A DNA stretch of 64,000 nt from Labia minor (lineage: Eukaryota > Arthropoda > Insecta > Dermaptera > Spongiphoridae). The notes beneath the pieces were generated by a model. It was not told the DNA's origin. It saw only the letters and a list, made by a program, of their open reading frames with translations, and did not search any database. Of this stretch, positions 47,101 to 59,276 are shown piece by piece (the first letter of the stretch is position 1; the number at the start of each line of letters is the position of its first letter). Location: contig OY720350.1 of the NCBI GenBank assembly GCA_963082975.1, positions 8,637,488-8,701,487 on the forward strand. The letters are read 5' to 3'. A program made the translations under genes and the position numbers.

Positions 47101-50014
47101 GATGAAGAGTTTTCTTTATTGGTGTAACAACAATTTTTGAATCAGTCTTGATTAGAATTGGAGAAGGAGGCACCAAATCCCGGCCAACCCCCTGAGGAGC
47201 ACCGCCGCGAGAAAATGTTCCAAAGAAATCTGCAGGATGAATCTCAAGGCTCACGTCCCTAAGAATTCTCCATTTATTCCTATCAAGTGGTCGATCAATT
47301 AAATTAAATTATATAAATTAATTTATGTCCATTTTTCTTGATTATAGATACTAATTGTAAGTATATAAATTTTCTACATTTACAAATGTCATTTTTGGTA
47401 CTTGAAGATTTTGTGTATTGATTCTATTCCTTTCTATCACTAAATATTTTGTCTTTGTTTAAATAACTTCACAAGTTCCAATTTATTCCTCAATAAATCA
47501 AATATTATCCATGCTCTGTATCGATGCTAAAATTTACTGAGTTTCCTAATACAAGGTGGTGGTAAAAGAACGCATTATTTGAGTTGTGTAGTACAATAGA
47601 AGTGATAAAAATGGAATGGTAATTTATAGAGTACAGTTTCAGAAACAATGATGGAGCACCGTTTTCGCAGTTGAATATTTTTTTTTAATTAATAAATCTG
47701 TTATAACTGTCAAAGGATTTTCCGTACAAAATTCAATGTCTCGCGAAATGGTTCGATACTAAATTGGAACTCGTTACTTCGTCTGGTTCACTCTTTTCGC
47801 ACAACTGGATCAGTCATGAAGCAGAAGTTGTTTGGTTTTCCACGCACGTGGCAAACTCCACAAAGTATCAACAGAATAAAAGTATCTTTTTGAAAGTTAT
47901 CGTCACTCCACTGGGCGATGAAAAGTAAAGTTTACTGCAACAAACCTCGTACTCTCAATGATCTCAAAGATGAAAAGTTGAAACTGATGCTGTTTCAAAT
48001 GACACTTTGACAACTTCGAAGAAAGACTTTTAATGTAGGTACTCGTACATTGACGAAAGAGGATAATAACTGTTTGTAACTATTTATTAGGGATAATTTC
48101 CATACGATTGGCTGTTATATTTATATATTATCAGTTTTTATTTATTAATGAAATAAATATGAATTAATTTTTTTGTTAGTTAAATAAAACAAAAAAAATA
48201 CCCACCTTGAGTCCAGAATCATCCCAACAAGGAAATAATTTTTGAACATGTCCAGGTTTAAGAGTACTAGCTGCATACCATCGGACATCACTACTTTTAT
48301 TCTCCAAATATGTATTCATATAAAGAGCATCATTTCGAGTCCCTTCAAAGTTAATAGTTAAACTATAACGGGCGCCTTTCACTAAAGTATCTGAAGTCTC
48401 TGATAATGGAAGGGTCAAGTGATTATCTTCATGAACTCCAATACCTAATGAAACTGGTTTTCTAAAACATATAAATAAATAAATAAATATTTGTATTATA
48501 TATAAATATAAATACTCACCAGCAAAAAAAACGCAACACTTAAATTTCTTTTTATAAATTTTTCATTTTATTCAATAATAAATTTATTTTTCAACATATT
48601 TTAAATTTTAATACGTATCATATTTATGAACATTTTAAATAATTTTATAAACAAATTATTGGAATCACTACTCTGTAGACCAATGCCAAACGATTCAGGA
48701 GTGCGTTTAAGCCGCGCACTGAAGCAAAAACGGCCTGAATTCGAAGAAAGGCACGACAAAGTGATTTTGTAGCATAACAATGCTCGACCACATGTTGTAA
48801 AACCGGTGAAAACCTACCTAGAAACACTGAAATGGGAAGTCCTAACACACCCGCCGTATTCTCCAGACATTGCTCCTTCGGACTATTACTTGTTCCCGTC
48901 GATGACACATGGTCTGTCCCAGCAGAAGTTCATATGAACAATGCAAAAAATGGGTCGATGATTGAATTACCTCAAAAGACGAGTCGTTTTTTCGAGCTGC
49001 CAGAAAGATTGGAAAAAGTAGTGGCCAGCGATGAATTGATTAATATATTTGTAACCATTATTTGAAAATAATTCCGTAAATTTCGAAAAAAAAGCTCATT
49101 ATTAATTCAAGTACCCTATATTATAAAATATAAACCACCCTTTTTTTCCAAAATTCCCAAGCCAAAAAAAATAGGAGTGGTGCAGGTACACGTTTTCTAC
49201 GTGAAAAATCCATAAAATAATAAAGTAGGAATCCATAGGTTTTATGTTGTACTTTTTTTGTTAATATTTGTAAGTGATAATATGATTACGAGACGATATT
49301 CTTGATCTTATACCATCGAAATCATTGTCAAAGCCTTTAAAAAATGTGGAATCTCTAATTCTCTTGATGGTTTAGAAGATCACTTGATATATGAAGATGG
49401 CGATGATTTTTTTGTAACTTTTTTCGCTAATAAAATATTTTTTCCAAACTTCACAGTAAAAAATTGGGGGAGGGGGTTCTATACATTGGGAAATACGGTA
49501 TTTTAGATTTTAATGATAATTATTTTAATTAAAATAATAGAATATCAATTTAGATTGATCTTAACCATTTTAGAATTTGGTATTTTCACCTGCAGCTTTT
49601 ATAACAGTTTTCCCATACATTTAGAAGTTTATTTTTTAGATCGCGAAGTGTTGCGTTTTGTTTTTGACGGTGAGTGTATAATAATTGAAATAATAAAAAA
49701 TAATTAAAAATTAAATATAATTAATAATTAATAATAAATAAAATATTTTAAATATGTTTACTCTTATTTAAATACCCTTTTGAATCTACAAGAAGAATAT
49801 CATCGAGTGTGATGTTTAAATCAGAATGGGCATCGAGACGTATACGGTTTACACCGGATCGTGAAATTTGAAAATCAATTATTACTTTTCCTGTAAGATC
49901 GCCAGTATGTTGAGGATGTAATACCAGGGAATATAATAATGGGCGAAAAGCATTGGCTTTACATAAAATTAAAAGAAAGGCGAGGGCCAGTCTGGCCCCC
50001 CACCGACGAATCAT
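38200..50014 (-). CDS. M1 aminopeptidase-like protein, motif-degenerate, partial
   Basis: Exons read from the - strand: 50,014-49,776, 48,461-48,206, 46,593-46,396, 45,858-45,662, 45,588-45,435, 41,285-41,174 and 39,948-39,867, all with GT...AG borders and matching phases (412 codons). 38,266-38,200 is a weaker last exon candidate. A hydrophobic leader (LALAFLLILCKA) suggests secretion or a membrane anchor. The N-terminal domain is M1-like (LPLSETSD, KLFPCWDDSGLK). Where active enzymes have GAMEN this protein has KANYWGLI, the HExxH helix is replaced by SQMTRQWLGHLV, and NEGF by AQGI. Zinc binding and peptidase activity are therefore not expected. The reading frame is otherwise kept, which argues for a pseudoenzyme. 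The ERAP1-like C-terminal half was not found. An acceptor directly precedes the ATG at 50,014, so a non-coding first exon must exist. Confidence 0.78.
39032..39537 (-). mobile_element. HINE-B copy 8, 3' truncated, in an intron
   Basis: Runs on the - strand from ATCTCGCCAGAGATAGT at about 39,535 to the GCGCATG...TTTAATAAATATT block. The 3' repeat and hairpin are missing. It lies between the last confident and the candidate exon of the aminopeptidase-like gene. Confidence 0.68.
40012..40898 (-). mobile_element. Internally deleted mariner, 887 bp, flanked by TA
   Basis: Terminal inverted repeats TTGGGTTGATGGATAAATTA and ATGGGTTGATGGATAAATTA are flanked by TA at 40,010-40,011 and 40,899-40,900. 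The - strand encodes the N-terminal DNA-binding part (LTTREIALKMDINQSTRNY near 40,450). It then jumps to the catalytic end (HHDNARPHTTIK near 40,370 and LKHPPYSPDLAP near 40,300), so the middle of the transposase is deleted. Several stops follow. It lies in an intron of the aminopeptidase-like gene. Confidence 0.82.
41465..42885. repeat. Composite repeat with ~75-bp inverted arms
   Basis: Positions about 41,560-41,640 and 42,805-42,885 are inverted copies sharing GCATCAATCTGATTAAAATG and GGGGTCCTCAATAAT (left arm). The left border has TACCTGGAACACCGAGCTCT. The interior has the block AACGCCTGGACCAATTTTGAC and GATGACGTCACAG, reminiscent of the HINE families. A repeated AATATCTAATTATTTTCAGG unit occurs at 42,340 and 42,720. 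The family could not be named. Confidence 0.45.
43088..43751 (+). mobile_element. HINE-A copy 5, complete, in an intron
   Basis: From TTTTACCGACCGACG to CAACTTAT, with the GTCC/GTCT microsatellite, both subterminal repeats and the hairpin before the terminus. One central unit is present. Confidence 0.73.
43790..44399 (+). mobile_element. Helitron C, 5' truncated, with RTE fragment
   Basis: The 3' end reads GGGGGCGGAGCCCCC, then GAGCGCCGAAGGCGCTC and CTAG at 44,396-44,399 followed by T, the same terminus as Helitrons A and B. The interior (43,850-44,320) is the RTE-like C-terminal region in + orientation. Compared with A and B it lacks about 150 bp between the RTE piece and the terminal hairpins. 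The 5' TC end is absent. Confidence 0.72.
44490..44905. repeat. Uninterrupted copy of the repeat split at 9.6-10.8 kb
   Basis: Shares TTTGAAAGACA, AATTAAGAAAAAACTAA and the TCTTTATAAA...TCTATGGTGTGAATTTC block with 9,571-9,853 plus 10,641-10,770. It has no HINE-A inside, so it marks the pre-insertion state. Confidence 0.55.
45040..45240. mobile_element. hAT MITE, 201 bp, perfect 8-bp target duplication
   Basis: Terminal inverted repeats TAGGGTGACCA lie at both ends, flanked by GTTATTAC at 45,032-45,039 and 45,241-45,248. It has no coding capacity and sits in an intron of the aminopeptidase-like gene. Confidence 0.88.
46835..47570 (-). mobile_element. RTE-like 3' fragment and an adjoining unassigned open stretch
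   Basis: Positions about 47,310-47,560 match the RTE-like fragments at 8.3 kb and 20.6 kb (TGATTATAGAT, TTTTGTGTATT and AATATTTTGTCTTTG blocks). Read on the - strand, 47,290-47,092 is GC-richer and open for about 64 codons (WRILRDVSLEIHPADFFG, then GGAPQGVG). I do not recognise it. It may be the unaltered C-terminus of the same or another LINE. Confidence 0.45.
47575..48070 (+). mobile_element. Tc1/mariner-superfamily transposon remnant (second type)
   Basis: The + strand shows degraded pieces of an insect-type transposase: an N-terminal FRRKFNVSRNGSILNW and FRTTGSVMKQK stretch near 47,720-47,830. Then comes a jump to the C-terminal KVYCNKPRTLNDLKDEK stretch near 47,930-47,970. The catalytic middle is deleted. 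It differs from the mariners at 28.6, 40.0 and 48.7 kb. Confidence 0.65.
48658..49130 (+). mobile_element. Mariner 3' fragment (transposase catalytic end)
   Basis: The + strand encodes HNNARPHVVKPVKTYLETL, with the second catalytic aspartate of mariner, and LTHPPYSPDIAPSDYYLFPS with the third, broken by stop codons. No inverted repeat or N-terminal part was found. It lies in the second coding intron of the aminopeptidase-like gene. Confidence 0.78.
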
Positions 50015-50191
50015 CTGAAAAAATAATAAAACATTTCATTAATACATAATAATAACATAAGATAATAATAATAGGTAAACATGAAGAATAATGAAAATTA
50101 ATGTATTTCAAAAGAATACTTTGAAAGATATTTTTTGAAAAATTATTGCGAATTTTTTTCACCCATCTCAGTTGTTACTCTTTATTGAAAA

Positions 50192-52236
50192 CTAGCTGCT
50201 CAGAGCTCCTTCGTCGCTCTTCACATCTAGACGGGGGCTCCGCCCCCTGTACCCCCGAGTGGTACATAGTATTTGGTTGAAAGTAGTAAAAGGTTTTCAT
50301 CCATTTTGTTTCAAACAATGTATAACATAAAACATTCATTTCTTATTGTGTGATTATTTAAAATATATTTTAATTTATTTAGTAAATTAATTATATATAT
50401 TATTATTGAATATGTTATATCTATCTACTCGAAAGTTCTTGGCAGCTACAACCACATTTCTCCAAGTGTCCCCGGTGACCTCATCTTTCTTTGGCCAATA
50501 AATGCTGGAAAGAATAATCTGAATCTACTCTCATCTCCCAGGGTCATAGACCATGCGTGGCTCAACGGTACTCGAAAGTTCTTGGCAGCTACAACCACAT
50601 TTCTCCAAGTGTCCTTATCCTGAGCCTCTGTTCCATCTCTCGTACGTCATTCCCTGATGTACTCATCTTTCTTTGGCCCATAAATGCTGGGGAGAATCCT
50701 ATTCTCTGAATCTACTCTCATCTCCAAAGATCATAGACCATGTCTAACACTCATATAATACAACAGACAAAATAATTGTTTTATATATTTTAATTTTCAT
50801 TCCCTTTTATAATAATTTTGATGAGATAAGCCTCTTTACTGCATGATAACAGGCGTTTTCCGATTGCAACTTCGATTTCAATTCTTCTCAAATATTATTA
50901 TCCTTCGTGATTACATTCAATTTTTCTACATATTCAAATTCTACATTTTGTATGTTAATACTGCTCCTGTTTGTTTCTAAATATATTTATTTATCATTAT
51001 TCATTTCAAACCTCATCTCTTTTCCTAGCTCGATTAATTTTTCCTCGCTATCTGTAATTGCAATTGCCGAATCTCCTATTATATTTAAGTCGTCTGGGTC
51101 ACCTAATATTTTACAATTGATTTCCACATCTTACTCTTTCTTTACTACCTTCAAGATAAATTTTAAGATCAAATTTTGAAAAAGTTTATCCGGATCTATT
51201 GAGTCATGCGTAGGTTTTACTAAAGTCTACAAATAATTAGTGAACAGAGATATTGAATTCGCGGTTTTTTTAATATCTGTCATAATGAAAATATCTTAAT
51301 TAATGTTGATCGATTTGGCATGAACCCGCAATGATATCGTCTAATATTTCCTCCGCCTATAGTTTATAAGTATTGTATATGTTATAATAGAGTATAATAT
51401 TTCTTGATCATTTCATTTCGATATTTTAATTTCATTGTTTGATTTTTATTGAATATTTTTAATTATAATAAAATTAGAGAAAATGCAAAGTTAGAGACTT
51501 GAGACAATTTATAAAAATTAATTTATAAAAATTAACGGTATAAAAGTATTGATAAAACTAAAGATAAATTAACAATATATACATTCATTAATAGTATTAA
51601 TTTAAATTAATGGATTTATTTGATTTTTTATTATTAAGTTCATTTATTAATTTTTTTAGATCATAGTTAATTCCCTCCCTTAAAATAAAAGAAGTACCTA
51701 TTCAAATATGGAAAGAATAAATACAAAATAATTTAAGTTAAATATGATTTAAATATTTTATTATATTAATTAAAATGAGAACTTTTAGAATAAATTATTT
51801 AATTGAAATGATATTTGAATATTAGAATTTAAAATAAAAAGTTAAAATTTATAATAATTCTTTGATTGCTAGTTATATACATTGTGTAAAATGAGTCCGC
51901 CAGTCAGTGGGCCACGCCTGGCTCTTGAATGAACAACACGGAGAAATAAATAAATATAAACTTTAAATCTCTCTCTCTCTCGCTCACACACACTCTCACC
52001 TCTCTCCTCATCCCCTCCACCTCTCATTTCTTAGTTATTTCAATTTCCACAAATTGTCTAATTTTTAAAATATTCACTAATTTACTTTCTATTTTTATTC
52101 TTTAATCCTTAAATAATATATTTTCTATTTTATGTTAAAATGTAAATAACTTACATTTTAACATATTAAACTATGACAGCAAAAAAGTAAACGAATTACA
52201 TACATACATACAAACAGTCTCCTTTATATATATAGA
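50192..52236 (-). mobile_element. Helitron B, non-autonomous, 2.0 kb
   Basis: Read on the - strand it begins TCTATATATATAAAGGAGAC at 52,236. It ends with the GAGCGACGAAGGAGCTC hairpin (slightly degraded) and CTAG at 50,192-50,195, flanked by A and T. It shares its 3' 1.3 kb and the CTCTTGAATGAACAACACGG block with Helitron A, but its 5' 270 bp differ and include CT-rich and CATA repeats. No Rep/helicase is present. Confidence 0.75.
50430..51355 (-). pseudogene. RTE-like fragment carried by Helitron B
   Basis: Homologous to the piece inside Helitron A, with the same C-terminal AAKNFRV-type block. Here a short stretch around TTCTTGGCAGCTACAACCAC is duplicated (50,433 and 50,580). It has many stops and is not functional. 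Confidence 0.65.
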
Positions 52237-52343
52237 TTATATATTTCAAAAATATTAATAAATATAGTTTATAAATAATTTGTAGATATACTTAAAAATA
52301 TTTTTTTAAACAAAAATTTCGAGTAATAATATTTAATAAATCT

Positions 52344-52912
52344 TTTTACTATCTCGCCATTTTCGATGTCGAGATTTTGATGTTTTTATACGTTTTAAAG
52401 GATCCTGAATCCTTTTTACTAAGGTTGAGAAAAATGTCTGTGTGTGTGCGTGTGTATTTTTTAATGTAGACAAGATTACGCAAAAACGGTTTGAGATAGA
52501 AATGTGAAATTTGGTATACGGGCATTATTCAAAATTCGTAGTTTTCTATCCACTTTTGAGAAATGCAGCTCAACCGGAAGAGGGCCATTACCTACAACGT
52601 TTTGATTTTTTTTCCTCTAAAGGGACCGTAAAAATAAAGATATATGTTTAATAGTTTTTCGCATGATTAAAAATTGTATAAAACTGCTATATATAGAATT
52701 TCACCTTGATTGAATCGTTGAAAGTAACACAATTAATTTTTTAACGTTGACTGCAAATCATGCACCAACACTTGACGTGGTGCCATCAACAAAGAGCCAT
52801 TAATATTATTTATTAATTTTAATTTATAATTAAATAAATTTAATTTACATATATGTTATTTAATCCAATTCAAATTTGCGAGATAGTCGAGTGGAGACAC
52901 TCCAGCTAATTT
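52344..52912 (+). mobile_element. HINE-B copy 9
   Basis: Starts TTACTATCTCGCCATTTTCG, with the 5' hairpin deleted, and ends with GCGAGATAGT, the GAGTG/CACTC hairpin and CAGCTAAT. The central TG microsatellite is present. Confidence 0.7.
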
Positions 52913-53233
52913 TATATTAATCTAAATCAGATTAATATGAAAGAAATTAATTGAACTTATATTTTACTATTTATAAGATTTAATTGAATTACCATATTAT
53001 TATGGTTCTTATTTATTTAATTTTTCATCGCATGAAACATTTTTATAAAATTAAGTCATGTTTATATGCACTTGTATAAAGAAGATAATGAAAAGGAAAA
53101 TTTATACATTGAAAATTGATATTTATTTTTTGTATTAGCAGTGAGAGAACAAACAACCCCTATCAATAAATAAAAGATTTTATAAATTGTCAACACATAT
53201 AATTATACATAAGCCATTTATTATTCTTATCAC

Positions 53234-53270
53234 TATAAAAACAACTATCATTTTGAAATATAATTCAGTG
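53234..53270 (+). promoter_or_regulatory. Core promoter of the adhesion GPCR gene
   Basis: TATAAAAA is at 53,234-53,241 and an initiator TCAGTG at 53,265-53,270, placing the start site A 33 bp after the first T of the TATA box. The start codon follows 28 bp later. Confidence 0.65.
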
Positions 53271-53294
53271 GATTAATTTCATTCAAACGAGAGA

Positions 53295-56200
53295 ATGAAT
53301 CGTTTCGTTTATCTGTTTTATTTTTTCAATTTGATTAATAGTGAACTTTCGGTAGGCAAATTATTATTAAATATAACTTTTTTCAATTAAAAAGATATTA
53401 GTTCTAAAGAGATAAATTGAATTTTATATAAAAATAAGCAGGAGTGTCTCCGCTCGACTATCTCGCAAATTGGAATAGGATTAAATAACATAATATATTA
53501 TATTTAAATTATATTTAATTAATTATAAATTATAAATGATAATTAATAAATAATATTTATTAAACCATCGCATGTTTGGCTCTTTGTTGATGGCACCACG
53601 TCACGTGTTGGCGCGTTATTTGCAGTCAACGTTAAAAAATTAATTCTGGTACTTTCAGCGATTTAATCAAGCTGAAATTCTATTTATAGCAGTTTTATAC
53701 AATATTTAATCATGTGAAAAACTATCAAACATATATCTTTATTTTTACGGTTACTTTAGGGAAAAAAATCAAAACGTTGTAGGTAATGATCCTCTTTCGG
53801 TTGAGCTAAATTTCTCAAAAGTTGATAGAAAACTACGAATTTTGAATAATGCCCGTATACCAAATTTCACATTTTTATCTCAAACGTAATCTTGTCTACA
53901 TACATACACACAGACATTATTGAAAATGATTCGGGAACCTTCAAAACGTATAAAAACATCAAAATCTCAACATCGAAAATTTTCGTGATTGCCATACCAT
54001 CTCTGGCGAGATAGTAAAAAAGAATAAAGAAAATTACAGGTTGAAATTTTAAAATTCTAAAATTTCTATTATAATTAATTATTATTAATAAAATATTCTG
54101 ATTAGTTTCTTTATACAAAACTTCATCTGAAATTAATTATTTAAAAATTAAACAAAATCGAGATAGAAACTTTTCCTTAAAGAAAATGAACAACAAAAAA
54201 TGTTCGATTACTCTTGTGTTATTTTTTTTTTTAAATAAAATATTTTAGAAGCTGATAAGACAATTTATAATTTATCCTCCTATTAATTATTTTCTTTTGT
54301 TTTTAGTGCCCAGAACAATTATCATCTGTCATTTCTAATGGGAATACTGTTAAATGGTATTCTACGAATGAAAATATAGCCCATAGTTCGAATCCACTTT
54401 GTTTATCGTCAGAAAGACAATTGATAACAAGAAAATGTAAAAATGGTTTGTGGCATCCTCCTAAAGTTGTATGCGATTATATTCAATGGAATTATGTTTA
54501 TGATAAATCATTTTTACCCAAACAAGGCAAATGTCCAGAAAAATCGCTTCAAATTGATAATGAGCATTGTGTAATAATTGAAAGACATCGAAGATTACGT
54601 TGGTCTGATGCTAATAGACGATGTAATCTATTCAATCTTAATACAATAAATGAACAGCATGTATTTAATTTTTTAAGTAAAAGACATCAACTCGATTCGA
54701 GTGTTAAATGTTGGATGGGTCTCCAACGGATCAATAACAGTTTTATTTGGAATAATGGCGAAAAAGTGCATTTTGTTAACTGGAATCCATCTGTTAAATA
54801 TATTGGGAATCGACGATATGGAGTAGTAATGCATACTGGAACCTGGCTTATATTAGATGACGAAGCTGATATGGCATGTTCTGTTTGCATCCATAAATTA
54901 AATCAAGAGAATAATTTAACTTTTCGAACAAATAGTAAAAACGAGCTCTTGTTATTTGTAAGACATTGGCCTACTATTTGGAATTTAAAATGTTATGTCG
55001 ATTTAATTAATGAAGATCAAAGAAAAGAAGTAACAATAAAATTTATACACGAAGTATTTCTATCATCAAAAATATGTACAGGTGTTTATCAATTAAATAT
55101 TGATGATATTGATTTAGGTGAATATATATGTGAAGCGAGTATTCCAACAGGAAATATTAATGCTCAAGGTTTTTGGTTTCAAAAACCAGATACTCCTCCA
55201 TCACTTGCAATAAGTTTTGTTTTCCAAGAGAGTCAATATAAAAGTTTCCAAGAAAATGAATTTATTATTTTTACACAATCAGGCAAAAGATTGTTACCAA
55301 AAATACCACAATACGTTACTTGGCGTGAACTTTTACAACGAAATAATACAAATGAGAGTACTGAGTATTATTTAAAATCGCATCATTCAGTCATTTATGA
55401 TTCAGATAAAAATGAAATCAAACATTTGGAATCACGAATACATCTTCGTGAATGTGACAAAACTGAGATATCTGATCAATTTAAATCAAATTTCACCCAA
55501 TCAGTTAGAATTGCCATGAATCAGAAAAATTTCTTTGTTGTATATTTAATGAATATAAAAGATTATTTAGCTATGGATATCGATAATTTGAATTTATTTA
55601 TGTATTGGGTAAGGCCTATAATAGGATGTATAAGAGAATCAGTAAATGGTTTAAGTTGGCCTTTTACTATAAGAAACAGATTAGCAGCCTCTGAAGAAAT
55701 TTGTCTTACAAAGGACGGTTTCCCAATTACAAGAAAATGTATTGGTGAAAGTATTGAAGAGGGAGTTTATTGGGAACCAATGATAAACAAATGTTCACCA
55801 CCAAACTCATCCGACAAATATTTCTATGAAAGTTTGAATGAAGCATCAATTGAAGATATTCCACAACTAATTCAGAGTTTACAAACATTGACTGTGACAC
55901 AATTATTTTATATTGCAAGAGAAATTGAATCTTCCATGAAGAATATCTCTTTACAAACAAGATTAGAATTACTTGATCAAATTTCAATGAAAATATCAGC
56001 TAAATCTATATTAGTTGCCCAACAATTTAATACTACCAGTCTTTTGGCAGCAGCTATCGATCAAGTAGGTCTTTTAGATATTAATGAACATCAAATTATT
56101 AAATATAATCAAAGTATCACTTTTTTATCAATGGTGCAATTAAATATAACTGGTTTAGCACTCTTAAAAAATGATGAAATTATACTGATGAGTAAAGATA

Positions 56201-57642
56201 TAAATTGGGATTCTCCAGATTTAGGATTGGATATTAATCATTTAGAAATTGCAGCATGGTTACCAGAATCTGCTCTTGAAGGAATTCCTGAAAAAACACC
56301 TATTAAGGTAGTATTATTGAATATTTAAATCACAGCAAATTTAAAAATAATATTAAAATGAAAAATGATTGGTTTATAATTTTTGGTTTCAGATTACATT
56401 TCTTAAAAATGATTTCTTTCCTGGAAGTATATCAAAACATTTTGTTGTTGCAATAGCTGTTGAAGGATTTACAGAATTGCCTGGAGCCGTCCCAATAATT
56501 ATTGGTTTTGAACAGCAAAAAAATTTAAAAGAATGTGTTTATTGGGATCTTAATCTTGGAAATTGGTCGACTGAGGGTGGTGAATTTGTGATGAGATCAG
56601 ATGAACTTTCTGTTTGTCTTTACACCCATCTAACGCATTTTGCACAAATTCTTCTTGATGCCAAATTAAATCCCAATTCTCAGGGATTTAATCAAATCAA
56701 TTCCATTCATAATTTAGTCCTTGAATGGTTTACTTTCATTGGATGTATTTTTTCTCTCATTGGAATTATTGGGATTTTAATTACTGCTATCTTCTTTAGG
56801 TACTTTTATAATATTACATATAATATTAAAATGATAAAAAAATTTTTTTTTTAGATCTTGGAGAGAAAAACCAGGATCAAGAATACTAGTTCATCTTTCA
56901 ATTACACTAGGATTTCAAAATTCATTATTTCTTGTTTCATCTATGTATAATTTAGATGATTTAGGAAAATCTGGATGTTTAGCTCTTGGTGCTTCACTTC
57001 ATTTGGTATTACTAGCCTCATTTGGATGGACACTTGTCTCAGCTTGGTTGCAATATGTTCGCTTTATTTGGGTAATAATATTTGTTCTTAATTTTAAAAG
57101 GTATGTCTAATTGAAATTAAATAAATTTTATGGTATTTAAATATTTTATTTTCCAGGTGATACAAACTGGACTACCTAAGTATTTTACATTAAAAAGTGG
57201 CATTGCAGTTTGGGGTGTTTCTATAATATTTGTATCCTCCTCTTTGCTTTGGAATTCTCAAGCATATTTATCTAATGAATTTTGTTTTGTAATTGGTGCA
57301 CCAGCATTTATATTTTTACTGGCACCTGTTGCTATATGTGTATGTTTGAATTCAGCGACTTATATTCTTATAGCTGTAGCAGTCTTTCGTGGACCTGATG
57401 GAAATTGGAGGTCAGATAAAAATATAATTTATGCCCAATTACGTCTTGGAATTCTTTTATTCTTTTTGCTTGGACTGTCATGGACTTTTGGGTTGTTAAG
57501 CCGTTTAGGTGGTGGTTTGGTGTTTATGTATCTATTTTGCATTACAGCAACTACTCAAGGTTTTGTTTTATTAATATTTTATATTATACTCAATCCAGAA
57601 ACGAGAAAATTATGGATTAACTTTTTTAAACAAATGTGTTAA
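53295..57642 (+). CDS. Adhesion GPCR with sushi, C-type lectin and Ig-like domains
   Basis: A seven-helix cell-surface receptor of the adhesion family. Exons are 53,295-53,351, 54,307-56,307, 56,393-56,799, 56,855-57,071 and 57,157-57,642, with consistent phases and GT...AG borders, giving 1,055 residues. Order: signal peptide (RFVYLFYFFNLINS), a short sushi-like Cys stretch (to about residue 77), a C-type lectin domain (about 95-214, with CWMGLQR and WNNGEKVHFVNW), an Ig-like stretch (about 240-300, DLGEYICEA), a hormone-receptor motif (about 460-515, GLSWPFTIRNR) and a GAIN region. The GPS (about 733-770) has CVYWDLNLGNW and the cleavage motif HLTHFA. Seven membrane segments start at about 785. 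Two of the four usual GPS cysteines are absent. The C-terminal tail after the last helix is very short. The ligand and the Drosophila orthologue are not clear to me. A polyadenylation signal is at 57,723-57,728. Confidence 0.85.
53433..54018 (-). mobile_element. HINE-B copy 10 in intron 1 of the GPCR gene
   Basis: A near-complete copy on the - strand, with AATAAGCAGGAGTGTCTCC at the low end and the GCCAGAGATGGT/ACTATCTCGC end at 54,018. It accounts for more than half of the 955-bp intron. Confidence 0.72.
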
Positions 57643-59276
57643 TAATTCCTAAGAAACAAGTAGTATATAGGGTATATTCAGAATTTTCGATTTTATAATA
57701 TTTATTATTATTAAAATGACAAAATAAATGAAAAAATAGAAAAATACTCTAAAAGGATTAATTATTTCTAATCATTTAAAAAGAAAAGAAAAGAAAATCG
57801 ATCAATTGTTTACCATTTAAAAAAAAACATGAAGAGAGAAGTTTGCATGAATCATTATTAGTTAATAGTCCATTTCCCTATTGTCTTGTTAAATAGGGGA
57901 GCTTAAGCACTGAATGATCCAGATTTGCGTTTACTGAATGCGTCACGATATCTTAATTGAAATTATACATTGCCCTTGAAAGACATATTTATAAATGAGA
58001 ACTATTAAGGTTGAATTTTAAAATTTGAAACTATAATATAATTATAATTATTTTTAAATTAAATATTTATCTTAAATAAATAAGTATAAAATTGGTTTAA
58101 AACATATTTAAATTTATATCATTTTTATGTGAATGATGTATAATAAAGCATATTAAACTTAATAAAAAATTTTAAATATTTTAGTTACGAGATTGTAAGT
58201 TTTTTTTACTTCATTTACGTATAGGGTGTAGAAATATCAAAATGTATATGAAGAATTGATATATGTATAATGCTCCCAACATTTTTCGTTGAATATGAAT
58301 CAATTCATCCATAAACTTGTAAAAAAATTATAATACAATTTCATGCAATGCAATGTATACATATATATGTGATTGACTTAAATATTTAAATTCAAAATTT
58401 AAAATAAAATAAATGTTTTATGGATCATTTTCAGATAAATAAATAAATAAATGTGTGTACAGCAATACTTTAGAATATTACATTGTGTAAATTTAAAAAT
58501 TGAAGTATCGATTTTCTTGGTAATGTTTTTGATTTTTTTTAATTTTCCTAAAAATTAATTTAACAAATCTGATTGAATTCAATGAAAAATCTTCCTGTTG
58601 CAATTGTATTTCATCTTTATAATTTTGATTTTCTAAAAAAAAACTTTATATATAATATGAATTGAAATTGTATTATAATTTTATTTATTGTTATTAATTA
58701 TACTTCTTTTTTTTGATTTCAATTAATAATATATCTTTTATATTAATTTTATTTTTATTGAAATGAGTGTTTTTATTAATTATTAAACATAATAAAACTT
58801 ATGTTTATTTGGTTAATTTAATTGAATAAATGTTTTCTAAATTTATTTCTAGTCAAATGAATATTTTTAATTTATCAAATTAATTCTAATAAATAATCTA
58901 TCTATTTATCTCTAGAAATACTAATTATTATTTATTATTATGTCTTATATATTGATATTAATATTATTTGTTATTATAATGTAAATAAATAAATGGTTTA
59001 ATGATAAAGATATTTATTTTTGTATAATATTAAAAATAATTTAATAAAAATTTAAATATTAAATTTTCATTATTTATTTAACAATATTTTTTAATATATG
59101 AACATTTAATGATATATTTTAAATAACTATAAACTTTTTTTTGTCAATGATCTTAAATATTAAAAATGGAAATTGTTATGAGAGAAAAATGATCAGTTAT
59201 TAAGAATAATTTTAAATTTTTAATTAAATTTGAAATTGAATATCTTTTTCTAGAAAAGAAAATGAAATTTACTTAC
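57643..59276. other. Intergenic AT-rich sequence
   Basis: Apart from the GPCR polyadenylation signal at 57,723 nothing is recognised. No repeat shared with other parts of the window and no supported frame. Confidence 0.5.

Noticed and set aside
48645..48908. 87-codon - strand frame
   Set aside because: It is the antisense of the + strand mariner catalytic region (HNNARPH, PPYSPDIAPSDY).
49513..49707. 64-codon + strand frame
   Set aside because: It is AT-rich chance sequence of Ile/Leu/Phe codons inside an intron, without a start context or similarity.
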